A DNA stretch of 64,000 bases, taken from NCBI GenBank assembly GCA_025642065.1, contig JAODUP010000140.1:62001-126000 (forward strand). The letters are read 5' to 3'. A model generated the notes under the pieces. That model was not told where the DNA came from, did no database searches, and worked only from the letters and a program-made list of their open reading frames with translations. The stretch comes from Paralvinella palmiformis. Taxonomy: Eukaryota; Annelida; Polychaeta; Terebellida; Alvinellidae. The translations under genes were made by a program, and so were the position numbers. Numbering within the stretch: position 1 is the first letter of the stretch; every line of letters begins with the position of its first letter. Of this stretch, positions 15,301 through 24,800 are shown piece by piece.

Positions 15301-18300
15301 TCAACCATACAATAATAATTTGTAACTTACAGTATGTGTCTTATAATTATTGTTCTACATAGCATGACAAGCAGGGTTGGAGTTTAACCTGGGTTAAACT
15401 GGTTAAGCCCAGCCTGGCGGGTTAAACCTGGGTTTTTCTAGTTTAACCCGGGTTAAACTGGGGTTTTCTCAGAATACAGTATATTGACTAACAAATTCAT
15501 ACATTTTATGCACATGAACAGTAGTTATTTAGTAAATCATTTTAAAGATGTTGACAATTTGCACCAATCAACATAATCTAATATTTGAGATAGTATGCTG
15601 TTGGTGGAAACAATTAGACACTATTACACTGTAGTAATTATATAAGATGTTATATTTGTTGGTGGCTAAACCAATTGATCTGTTCTATGATTGGTTGAAC
15701 TTGTTTGTTAAATTGGCTTCTGAAGCCCAGGAGGTGAATTAATCTATTCAGCAACTGGATAACCAGAAACAATTAAAAAGTGCACTGCCTTTGACTATAA
15801 GTATAATGCCGGTATACAAAACTGTGGTTGACCATGCAATGCCAGTGGTTTCACTTAATACTCTAGGTGGCAGGTGATCAAGGTATCTGCTCATTATAGA
15901 CAATAAATATTTAATTTGCATTTAGTTGGTTTTCTTGAATCAATTAGTGGTGCATTATGCCTAAAAATTAGTTTAACTCAGGTTTAACCCAGTTTAGCCC
16001 AAAATGGGGGTTTAGCCCAACCTGGGTTAAACCCGGGCTTAGCCCAGCAGGCAGGTTAAACCTGCTAACCCCCTGATGATAAGTCATGAAATGCATAGAT
16101 TTGACAATTATGTAAGCTGTTCTTAATATTAATTTATTTGATAAAACTGAAAGAAACCAGTTTTTATATTCTCCACTTATCAAGCTGCCTAATACCTTAA
16201 TCACACAGGAAAAGATCAATCTTTTCAAGTTACAACTCAACAAAATGATGTCAGAAATTAAGTTCATTGATTGCATATAATCTGCAATCTGAATTGGAAG
16301 TAAAATATATTTGACATAATGGATATTTTAAACCATGGGCCCACTGGGGTGATGTTCTTGGTGAGCTGGATGATAATACAGGCATATTAGGACCACACAA
16401 TAGTAAACTTCAGAGAAAACTTAAATTGATTACATAGCGGCAATGGTCATTACAGTGATGTCATCATGTCTGTAATCTGAATTGGAAGTAAAATATATTT
16501 GACCCAGGTAATCCAGTCAGATACTATTGCAGGTGCCACTGTATCGGCTTAAGTCATATGGTGATTGTGCATTTAGTGTTGCAGCCCCCACTCTGTGGAA
16601 TAGGTTGCCAGCAAATATTAGAAATGTGTCGCCCCTTGAAATTTTTTAATCTGTTCTAAAAACACACCTATTGCTTTCACTGATAAATAATTATCTTTTA
16701 AATCACTTACAGGGTTTTTTACAGATATATTATTTGGGGTATTATTTTATTACATATTATTTGTACAGCACCTTTGAACGGCTCCTGCTAGAAGGGCGCT
16801 TTATTAAATATACATTATTAATATTATTATTATCATCAGAGTCTTCATTGCTACTGTTTTCTTCCAATGCTTCCACCAATAAGACTTGATGTATATCAAC
16901 TTGCATTTTAACCCCAATTCTATCAACTGATCTTCTGGAGATGAATAACCCTTTTAAACTGGATTCAGTTTCAGTGAATAAACATGATTTGAAATATTAT
17001 AACATGGATGATTACAATTAGTTGAATAAATGCCAGTCATAACTATCAATAACAATTCAAAATCTGGAAGAAAGAGTTAAATATGTCAAGAAGCATCAGA
17101 CAAGCAACACTAGTCGAAATCATCTGTGATGAGACTTAGAATTCACTCCATCTGTTACCATGCTTCATGAACTTTTTCCGTATTAATAAAATGACTCTTA
17201 CTTTCACATTATATTACAAATAAATGTATTTCTATACAGCTGGTATACTATGCATGCAGACCAGAAATAAAATACTGGTAATTATCTACACACACACAAA
17301 AAACAATAAAAAGAATGTAACTTTTTTCTAACTCCTGGCTTGTATTAAATTTAAATAATAGTAACAAAACAAACTACAGGACATTAGTTTTTGTAACTTA
17401 TTAGACAAAACATAACTTTCTGGTGATTAACCACTGCATGTTAATACAACAAATGTGAGTTATTGTGGTGGATAAGTGTGAAAAGGGGGGTTAAAGAAGC
17501 TAGGAATTTACAATGAAACAGAACTGGAAAATAATATAAATTATATTACATTTCTGTTTGCCAAAATAACAAAGTATCATGTCATGCAGCAACTTAAAAC
17601 ATTTCACATTCAGACGAAAAAAACCATGCAATTAACATTAATTTCTTTTAATCAAGTATTTGTAATAACACTGGGTATCACGACATTTGGGTACTAAACA
17701 GCATCCTAACTTACCTTTGAATTACCATAGTTACTGGGTGCTACAACAGTGTACTAAAAGTGAAGGGGTTAAAATTTGTATTGATTAGTCTATCCTGGGT
17801 AGTTTATATATTATGCTCTATACAAAATATGAATAATACCACCACAAATGTAAAATGATGACCACTAGATAAAAAAGTGATCTGACTGGCAAAACTATTT
17901 ACAATATTGTTCTTTAGAACACAATTTTCTCTACAACATTTGGGTGCTAAATATTTAAATTCTGCCTGGGACAAAGCGATAAAACACTTTAGAACATGAA
18001 TGATGATGGGTCCAGTTTTGGAATCATGTTCAAAATGGTTATTATTCTGTTTACCAACATGTTAATTAATGCATTGCTTAGACCATCATAACAGTATTCC
18101 TTGGTATTTGGTCAAAATAACTCTGATATGACAGCTTCCAAAAATGTCTTTTCATTATAAGACATATTTTATAGCAAACTATTTTTTACACTCTACTTTT
18201 AAAACGAGGGAAATTAGATTAAGTAATTTGCTCATCAATATATGACACACATGATGACTACAAATGTGAAACTGTTAAGTAAGGAGATTTTTATTATCAT

Positions 18301-21253
18301 GCCAGTACTTAATAATAGTCTAGTGTGGCTTAATATCATAATATGAGAACATAAATCATTCAGCAGCACCATGATCACCATTTCTTGTGCCCCAAAAATA
18401 CAAATAAAAGTTTAGCCTTTGTATGTACAGTAGTTTATGTCATGGTGACACTTGTTCCATAACTTCAATACGTACATGTTGCTGTTCAGCATCAACCTCT
18501 AATTCATAGGAGGTACTGGAATGTCCAAATTGAATCAGGTCTCCAGGAGCCAGTCGTACAGCTGCATTCTGCACACGGCAATCATTAACATATGTGCCAT
18601 TGGCAGTGTTCAGGTCTTGAAGCACAAAACATTCCTCTTGATCACTGTATTCAATCACAGCATGTTGGAAATCTACCTCTGGGGTCTGTAAAAAACATAT
18701 ATATACGTGTGAGTGTGAGGCTAATTAAGATTTTCAAACTCCGGATGCAAGTGTTCAAATACCAATCCATGCACAGATAAAAACAGCATCATAATTCTAA
18801 GCTAATTCACAAGATGAATGTATGATTTATTCAGTACGTTAGCACCCTTTTTAATGTCTGAGCATATAATATTGAATTAGCTGTTCCTCTTTAGGGATGA
18901 GAAATAGTTGTAAATGGTACACTGTATTAAATACAGAATTAGGATGTCAAAAATATATCAATACCGTTGGATGGCATTAGATGATGATGATTGATGCTTT
19001 ATGGCCACTTTTGTGCACATGATAGGCTAACTGGGCCATGGATGGTATTACAATTATCAATTTGTTTAAATCAGCCCATAAACCAGCAAAAGACTTCCAT
19101 TAGTTTGAATAGTCAACACACAACAGTGCCACATACTGATTGACTGCTGCCATATTACATATCACTTTGTCTTGTCCACATTTGGTGTATAACAGTAACA
19201 GTCAAATAATCTGTCACTACTGAAGATCCCAAAGATCAGACGCAAATCTTATGAAGATGGTGTTTTTAGTGTAGCCAGCTGGACCAAATGCGTGGAATCA
19301 CTTCCCAGAACACATAAGATCTGTTTCAAACATTGATTATTATATTTTATATATATTAACATATGTACAGTGCCTTAAAATGGTATAACTAGTTTCTGCA
19401 CTTTATTAGGTATTCACTGTCAGTATGCTGCATGCTGAATAAGAATTCTTTACCAGAATATATCAGAAGGAGCCATCTATCAAGGCCACTGATCCTAGGA
19501 GGGGGATGGATGGTGATCAGGCCATATATTAACTGTTGGTGCTAGAACTTCAGTTGACACTGGCTAGTCATCAGCTGATGAGGCCGATCTGTGAAATATA
19601 TCTGCCCAGTATGCCACTCACCATAACTCCAATACTGCCTTCAGTCACATATGTCACAACAGATCAGACATGGGGTCAATTCAATTCCGGAATTGATTAT
19701 TTAAAAATATGGAATTGGAATTGAGAAATTTTGAGTTTCCTACAAAAATATTAAATCCAGAAATTAATTTACCATTTTTATAATGTTAACACTTACATGT
19801 GGTATTACCAATATACTGGAACCATATTGCATAATGATCCAGAACTCTGTATGTGTTTTGTTGTTTGTGGAGAATCCCCAGGCTGTTGCTTATTCGGCAC
19901 AGCCTCTATGTTTGAGCGGTTGAGAAACCTCCTCCCCCACCACTCACAGGGGAGCAGTATGGAAAGATGGAGCCAAAATACCCTGAGGGTGGTCACTGCC
20001 AGAGTGTTTTACATCCAATGGGGGTTTTAACGTCCCCCTATATTTTTAATAATTCAGTGGAGACGGCAGCCCCATTTAATGTGGTTAGCCACCCAAGATG
20101 CGCACACCGACTGTGGCACCCAGAGTGGGCATTTAACCAATTAAAATGGTCTTGATACTGTGTTCACCACCCCCAACACTGTGACACCACCACATAACAT
20201 TAATTAATTTTATCATCTCACCGAGAATGCCAATCTGGAGCCAAAACTTGCCCTTTCTCTCCTAAACTGTGACTACTATAGCCTGTCCCCAGACCTAAGC
20301 TGTTTTAATAATCATTTGAGATCTTTTGTAAACTTACCATATATCAGTGGTTTGGTACTAAGCAAAAACATTCCTTTCAAGGCTCCTACTGGACAGTGGA
20401 ATGTAAACATATCTTTAATGATTACAAAATATAATGTTACATGGTGATGCACCCAAGACTATGATCCACCACTTGATATAATCAAATATCTCTTTAGCTA
20501 AAAGGGCCTTGTGGTTAGGCTTGTGCTATTTTTTACCACGTTAACAAATACACATGGTCTGTGGTCCAACATGCTACCGCTAGACCATGGAGGTGCCCAC
20601 CAAACTTAAGAAGTCTGCTATATAGAGATAGGTTAGAAGCTCTGAAACTTCCATCTTTGTGCTATCGTAAGAGATGAGGCAATGCTAATGATGCTTCAAG
20701 TGTATAAGATCCTGATGGGTATAGACATGCTGGAATCTAACCAATTCTTCTCGCTGACTGGCATGTCAAACACCAGAGGGAATAGCCTCAAGCTAGTTAA
20801 GTGCTGCTCAAGATAAAATGTGAGGCAAAATGTATACAGCCAGAGTGACAAATGATTGGAACGGGTTACCAGCGCACGTAGTAGATCTAGATAGTCCTAC
20901 ATTGAATACATTCAAATCCGGATTGGATAAAACATTGGATTATCATAATCATTATGGAGCATTACAATCTGCCGTGATCCGTTTATTAATAAATATCTTG
21001 ACCGGAGTTTTTAACAGGCTGTGCCATCACTACCCATTAGATCTGTCATCTGTGATGATCTGGTTACTGCAATACTGGTATCAAGGACAAGAGTCACAAG
21101 TCACAAGGTATTATTATATAATTATTAATACTAGATCTAATAGTAATACTAATAGCATACCTGAATAACTAAATCACATCCTTCTCTTCCAATTGTAGTG
21201 ACCTTTGGAGCTAACTGGAACACTCCTTCTGGACTTTTTAAATAACCCTTCAT
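1..21253 (-). CDS. FHAD1: FHAD1, forkhead-associated domain and coiled-coil protein (5' part, runs off left edge)
   Basis: Nineteen exons read on the minus strand: 21161-21253, 18476-18685, 17715-17753, 14678-14993, 13238-13326, 12794-13045, 11255-11428, 10962-11054, 10558-10566, 9861-9938, 9604-9708, 7611-7718, 7355-7495, 5470-5568, 1354-1552, 902-1090, 612-739, 271-360 and 1-128 (partial). Every junction has GT/AG and all phases agree, giving about 846 residues; human FHAD1 is about 1400. Exons 1-2 encode an FHA domain (residues ~1-95) with the GR pair at 22-23, His39 and the NGT loop at 60-62; it starts MKGYLKSPEG, like vertebrate FHAD1. Exons 3-5 are a Pro/Ser/Thr-rich linker and the rest is heptad-rich coiled coil (Glu/Lys/Gln/Leu). 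FHA domains bind phosphothreonine; this protein's partner is unknown. A splice acceptor just upstream (about 21270) hints at a non-coding first exon. Some phase-0 exons could have been missed, mainly in the 3.9-kb intron. Confidence 0.88.
1553..5469 (-). other. 3.9-kb FHAD1 intron, mostly featureless
   Basis: AT-rich sequence with no recognisable exon, transposase or RT trace; the short open frames have no family resemblance. The only notable site is the perfect X-box at 2819-2832. A small phase-0 exon could hide here, since both flanking junctions are phase 0. Confidence 0.5.
2819..2832. promoter_or_regulatory. perfect RFX X-box palindrome in FHAD1 intron
   Basis: GTTGCCATGGTAAC matches the full RFX-factor X-box (GYNRCC, 2-nt spacer, RGYAAC) at every position of both half sites. 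RFX factors drive ciliary genes in animals. Its place deep in an intron would suit an enhancer or an internal promoter. A chance match is possible. Confidence 0.45.
8231..8288. repeat. (TA)n microsatellite
   Basis: About 58 bp of nearly pure TA dinucleotides in a FHAD1 intron, broken once by an AA step. Confidence 0.95.
9130..9305 (-). repeat. possible old pogo-like MITE fragment
   Basis: On the minus strand this reads GTGTATAGTGTGCAC followed by GTATAACGCACC. That echoes the GTGTATAAGACGCACC-type terminal phrase of the pogo element at 51.65 kb. No second terminus or coding sequence is visible, and a TA microsatellite abuts it at 9306. Assignment rests on that phrase only. Confidence 0.25.
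9306..9348. repeat. (TA)n microsatellite
   Basis: About 40 bp of TA dinucleotides with one interrupting ACATG, in a FHAD1 intron. Confidence 0.95.
10558..10566 (-). other. FHAD1: candidate 9-nt microexon of FHAD1
   Basis: Nine bases coding Asn-Glu-Glu lie between a TTTAG acceptor and a strong GTAAGA donor, within an intron whose flanking exons both join in phase 0. Inclusion or skipping leaves the frame intact. The acidic residues suit the coiled coil on either side. Only RNA can show whether it is used. Confidence 0.45.
11530..11670. repeat. hAT-like MITE fragment rich in GTAATTGATTAC
   Basis: Repeats of GTAATTGATTACGATTAC and its complement fill the segment, a pattern typical of ends of non-autonomous hAT elements. 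Related sequence recurs at 29339-29398 and 30118-30220. No paired terminus was found, so this is probably a truncated copy. Confidence 0.4.
12050..12132. repeat. short degenerate tandem repeat
   Basis: Four diverged units of the type AGGTCAAAAGCCCTC or AGGTTAAAAAACCC lie in a row in a FHAD1 intron. Their origin is not recognised. Confidence 0.45.
12304..12395 (+). repeat. possible tRNA-derived SINE head
   Basis: TAGTGTAGTCATTAGAGTG resembles a pol III A box, and GGCTTTGAGGTTGGAAGC lies where a decayed B box would be. It resembles the better-preserved head at 38345-38452. Too diverged for a firm call. Confidence 0.3.
13083..13110. repeat. (CA)n microsatellite
   Basis: About 28 bp of CA dinucleotides in a FHAD1 intron. 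Confidence 0.9.
13440..14095 (-). pseudogene. RTE-like non-LTR reverse transcriptase relic (C-terminal part)
   Basis: Read on the minus strand with several stops and frame breaks. Near 14080 comes a degraded polymerase core, HLGFADNII, standing for the FADD box. Next is EDYIYLGQRF, then KWTWAGHTARE and finally AFILQWTE. This is the usual order at the C-terminus of RTE-type RTs (RFADD, YLGQ, W-AGH, then a terminal LQWTD-like motif). It lies within an intron of FHAD1 in the same orientation as the gene. It is inactive. Clade assignment is by motif order from memory. Confidence 0.6.
15372..16075. mobile_element. hAT-type MITE with 8-bp target site duplication
   Basis: The left end CAGGGTTGG and right end ACCCCCTG are hAT-like CAGGG...CCCTG termini. 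The 8 bases before the element (ATGACAAG, 15364-15371) match 7 of 8 bases after it (ATGATAAG, 16076-16083). Subterminal blocks of GGTTTAACC/GGGTTAAAC motifs occur at both ends in inverted orientation. No transposase is encoded, so the 704-bp element is non-autonomous. It lies in a FHAD1 intron. Confidence 0.75.
16281..16503. repeat. pair of 35-bp direct repeats
   Basis: The 35-base stretch at 16281-16315 recurs at 16469-16503 with a single mismatch (C/T at the fifth base), 188 bp apart. The second copy abuts the 5' break of the CR1/L2 fragment. It may be a local duplication or a trace of an earlier insertion. Confidence 0.8.
16503..16840 (+). mobile_element. CR1/L2-type non-LTR retrotransposon 3' end, 5'-truncated
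   Basis: Closely similar to the 3' part of the copy at 29390-30120. It carries the end of the RT frame ([16 protein letters not shown] segment), then the 3' UTR with GGCGCTTTATTAAATATACATT and an (ATT)n tail. The frame is broken. Short 3' fragments ending in a microsatellite tail are typical of CR1/L2 LINEs. Confidence 0.7.
19001..19041. repeat. short dispersed repeat (copy 1)
   Basis: The segment containing GGCCACTTTTGTGCACA and TAGGCTAA recurs at 62314-62352 with few changes. The family is not recognised. Confidence 0.55.
19858..20112 (-). mobile_element. SINE body, 5' tRNA head missing
   Basis: Read on the minus strand it matches the body of the SINE at 34280-34632: GTGGCTAACCACATTAAATG, the TCTCCACTGAATTATTAAAA block, CTGCTCCCCTGTGAGTGGTG and the end AGGCTGTGCCGAATAAGC. 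The tRNA-like head is absent, so this copy is 5'-truncated. It sits in FHAD1 intron 1. Confidence 0.65.
20490..20600 (-). repeat. possible SINE head fragment with A box
   Basis: On the minus strand, TGGTCTAGCGGTAGCATG is a good pol III A box. No B box follows at the usual distance. It is either a truncated SINE head or a decayed tRNA-like relic, not a functional tRNA gene. Confidence 0.35.
20605..20965 (+). pseudogene. non-LTR reverse transcriptase C-terminal relic
   Basis: The plus strand reads YRDRLEALKLPSLCYRKR, then SSVYKILMGID, then TRGNSLKLVK, then VTNDWNGLPAHVVD and LNTFKSGLDK. That is the conserved C-terminal tail of many non-LTR RT proteins (Y..RL..L.LP.L.YRR; N.WN.LP..VV; FK..LD). 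Stops break the frame at two places. The tail type differs from the CR1/L2 copies at 16.5 and 29.4 kb, so it comes from a second family. Confidence 0.65.
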
Positions 21254-21828
21254 TGCACCTGATATATCCTAAAATAAACTGTTCGAAATGTATTTTCAAG
21301 CTCAAAAGCTGTATCACCGAAAGTTGTTTACAACATCGTTTTGGTTACGAGTGAAGAATCCGTGAAAATCGATTTGAAATGTCTTTAATGTGTATTTCTC
21401 TTCAATATAACGATCCTAAAATGTCCAGTACTCTTCTTCGATATTCTGTACTTTCAAAAATATCCCGATACTTATCTATTGTTCTATTTAATAGCTATTT
21501 AAAGCTTCGTTAAACTGATAAAACAATGTTTCGATGAAATTTAGCAGAGATAAATCGCGCATGCGCTGTATACATAGCAACCAAACATTCTTACTCTCAA
21601 TACTAATATACCAAATAATTGTTCTCTACAGCCTAAAATAATTAATTAGTAATCATTTTTTAATGCTGCAATGAAGAATAAAATAAATTATGCATTTAAT
21701 AAGTATTTATTAATAAATTTTCATCATTTACTTGAGGCTATAACATGTTACTTCCGGCTATAGGTATTTTGCGCCAAGTCTTCTCACCACTTCGATTTCA
21801 ATTTAGTCAATTCTGCGATAAAATAACT
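21254..21828. promoter_or_regulatory. shared FHAD1/PARK7 upstream region (candidate bidirectional promoter)
   Basis: The 575 bp separate two divergent start codons. An NRF1-type palindrome GCGCATGCGC lies at 21557-21566. At 21568-21581, GTATACATAGCAAC holds a perfect right X-box half site (AGCAAC) with a weak left half. No TATA box is well placed for either gene. The promoter role is inferred from layout. Confidence 0.55.
21745..21828 (+). other. PARK7: in-frame N-terminal extension of DJ-1, mitochondrial-presequence-like
   Basis: The exon 1 frame is open for 28 codons upstream of the conserved start, from an ATG at 21745. The stretch has Arg10, Arg17 and Lys26 and is rich in Leu, Ile, Phe and Val. 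Its single acid, Asp25, lies near the end. Both ATGs have A at -3. If the mRNA begins upstream of 21745, scanning would favour the longer form. It is not known whether transcription starts that far up. Confidence 0.4.
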
Positions 21829-24800
21829 ATGCCGTCTGCTCTTGTCATTCTTTCTGAGGGAGCAGAAGAGATGGAGACTGTTATCACAGTTGATGTCTTG
21901 CGTCGTGGAGGGGTAAACCATGTTGAATATTAAAAATAGCAGGTTTAGTTCGAAGGTCAAGGTCACAGGTTGGGATGTTCTAAACATTTTACCCGTTCAT
22001 AGTGATGTCACCCCAGTGCAACCTCGCCCCAGTTCGATTAACGCCGCCCTATTGACATTAAGTGATGTCCCCCCCGTTTGAGTTATCTCACCCTGGTATT
22101 TAATAAACGAAAATGTAAACTTCAGGGGGAATCAATTTAAAGATTCTGTTATACAATGACGTGAATGGTCTTAGAAGCATTTTATCAGCACTTGGCTTGC
22201 ATAATAATTAATATCATATGATATTGGAATACTCACTGCCGTTATTGCACCATCCCAGTAGCCAAGTAATGTCGCCCCATTGAGTCATGATTGACATTAA
22301 GTGATGTCGCCCTGGTTTGAGTGATCTCGCCCAGGTATTTAATAAACAAAAATATGCACTCTTAAATCACACCAGGGAGAATTAACTTTAAGATTCTGTT
22401 ATACATTGATGTGATTGATATTAAAAGCACTTTGTCATATAATCATTAATATTAAGTTAATCTGGTACTAGCATATGGCACACTTATCCATGGCCCACTG
22501 ACAACAGTTAAAATCAGCACACCTTTCAGGCTACATACTATAAAATAGTACAATTATAACAATATAACAACATTTACTACAACATGACTATAATAATACA
22601 ATACATAATACAGCAATTGAGTTAACAGACGTATGTATGTATGGATACCTGTTGTATTTCTTGATGCTATTTTCCCACTTGAGACACTTCCACTCATACT
22701 GAATTTCATAATCTACAAATGTAGCACTGCAAGATAAATTATTCAGAAGTTTGGTGACAAAAGAAATAACACTTTTGAAATTTAGTAGTCAAGTCCTTAA
22801 AATAGATAGACTACATGCATTGATCATTTGATGCAAACAATATTATTTGCTCCACAAAGCTAATCGCTGTATATTTTTAGACGCTTTACCCCTCTATTTT
22901 TGTCGCTTATTTGGCACAACCTCTATGTTGGGGTGGTTGATAAACCTCCCCCCACCACTCACAGGGGAGCAGTATGGAAAAATGGAGCTGAAATACCCTG
23001 AGGATGGTCACTGGTCAACCACCCATGATGTTGTAAGCCTAGAAATTAGTCTCTTGAAAAGTTTCGACCTTTTTCTGGGATCGAACCTGTGACCCTTGGC
23101 ACCAGCAGTGTTAAAAAATAAATGAGAAGATTTAATAACAGCATTAATGTTTTATAATATATTAGATTCCAAAGTTCATTCTTGTTTGATGACTGTTCTT
23201 GTTAATTTGAATCAATGGATATTTCCACACTTCACCCTAATCATTAAATTTGCTTCAGGTTTCCAAACTATAAATATATGTAGATGATTCAAAATTCCAG
23301 AATGATTATTATTTCTGTCTTACAAATATTTGTACTTGCTGATCACCTTTAATATTATTTAAAACATATAATAAATAGTGTTATTTATCCCTCATTTTTA
23401 TAATTATGATCTCATGACAGGTGCCCCTAATATCAGGTTTGGGAGTTTTTTTATGCAGACGTTATTAACACCATTAATTGATGGTTATTAATATCGTGTA
23501 AAAACAGGGTTTTTTCACTGTCGTGTAAAACCTCAATTTAAATAAAATGCAACTATAAAATAGTACAATTATAACAATATAACAACATTTACTACAACAT
23601 GACTGTAATAATACATAATACAGCAATTACGTTAACAGACTAATCTACATTATGATAACCCAATATCCAGTCTAGTCAACACATTCACTAACTACTTAAC
23701 TATATCTGGCATGTGGGTAATTACCACTTGTATATACGGTAGATAATCTACTAGTCTCAGAATAGCCTTCTATCCAATGTTGACACATACATGTATTGTA
23801 TTGTTTTTAAGATGTGACTTCATTACCCAGGTGACATGTCATAGTGTAAAATAATTGTGACTTCATTTTGTCTCAGTACAGAAAGCCAGTCTGAATTTAA
23901 TTTGAAGCAGTGTTACACTTTCTCATGATCTGAGTGTTATATCACATTGATACATACATGCATGTTGTCTTAAATTATAGAAAAGATTGAAATAGTACTG
24001 TGATTATTATTTGATATCTAGCTTTTAGTAATGTATAAAGGTGGAAGGTTACAGAATTCCATTTGGGAATTTTTTTACATGTTGCTGTTGGAAATAAGAA
24101 AAATGCGAAGTGAAAAGTGTGATAAACCGCAAGCTAATAATGCTGCCAGAATGCAATTCCACTACACAAAATGTTCAATGGGTTCAGTTTCATTAGCATC
24201 AATTGAGCAAATATTTTCCAACTTCTAAAGTGTGAAATCTTCTAGGCAACAATAAAGCTTTTAAGCTGGTATTCTGCTATAGGAATATCAGAGGCATTGT
24301 TGAATTAGACTATTAACTGTTTAGATAGACAATAACTACTTTTGGACCACCTTTTAATAATCTGATGTAATTATTGTAAGCTGATGTATATCACTATAAA
24401 ATATTCATTTATATGAAGTTCATATTGAGCAATAACCTTGTCATTTTTATTGGTGATAGTTTTACATATGACTTAGCATCTACCAATTAATTTGTTTATT
24501 TTGTGATTCTCTGTCACATTGGTCGTATTTTATTAAACAATCATTGGAAGCTACCATGAACTCCCATTATCCTTTTTTTTGTATTTACTTTATTCTTTTC
24601 ATATATGTTTTGCTATAGTTGTATATATAGGCATTATAAAGATAATGTGTATTCAGTACATTATAATTTGTAATTGAAACCCATGTTTTTTTCTTGCTAG
24701 GTTTAGACTACTCATTAGGTTTTAGTGAAGTAGTTTATTATTATAATTTATAACCTAACTTTCAGTTCTGATTTAATATTAGGTATGTTTGCATGATTAT

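Larger units (their letters stand above)
18476..21253 (-). other. FHAD1: FHA domain exons of FHAD1
   Basis: Exon 1 (21161-21253) codes 31 residues ending in DLVIQ, and exon 2 (18476-18685) codes the rest of the beta sandwich. TTIGRE supplies the Gly-Arg of the phosphopeptide pocket. FQHAVI supplies the conserved His, but the usual Ser three residues before it is an Asp. NTANGTYVND supplies the Asn-Gly turn. The exon 2 donor GTACGT at 18475 is preferred over reading on, because the open frame otherwise stops 11 codons later and only a phase-0 donor joins exon 3. Confidence 0.85.

Noticed and set aside
18440..18475. Reading the FHAD1 FHA exon through to its in-frame stop, as a short FHA-only protein
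   Set aside because: A strong GTACGT donor at 18475 joins the next exons in phase. A short isoform from intron read-through stays possible but is not supported.
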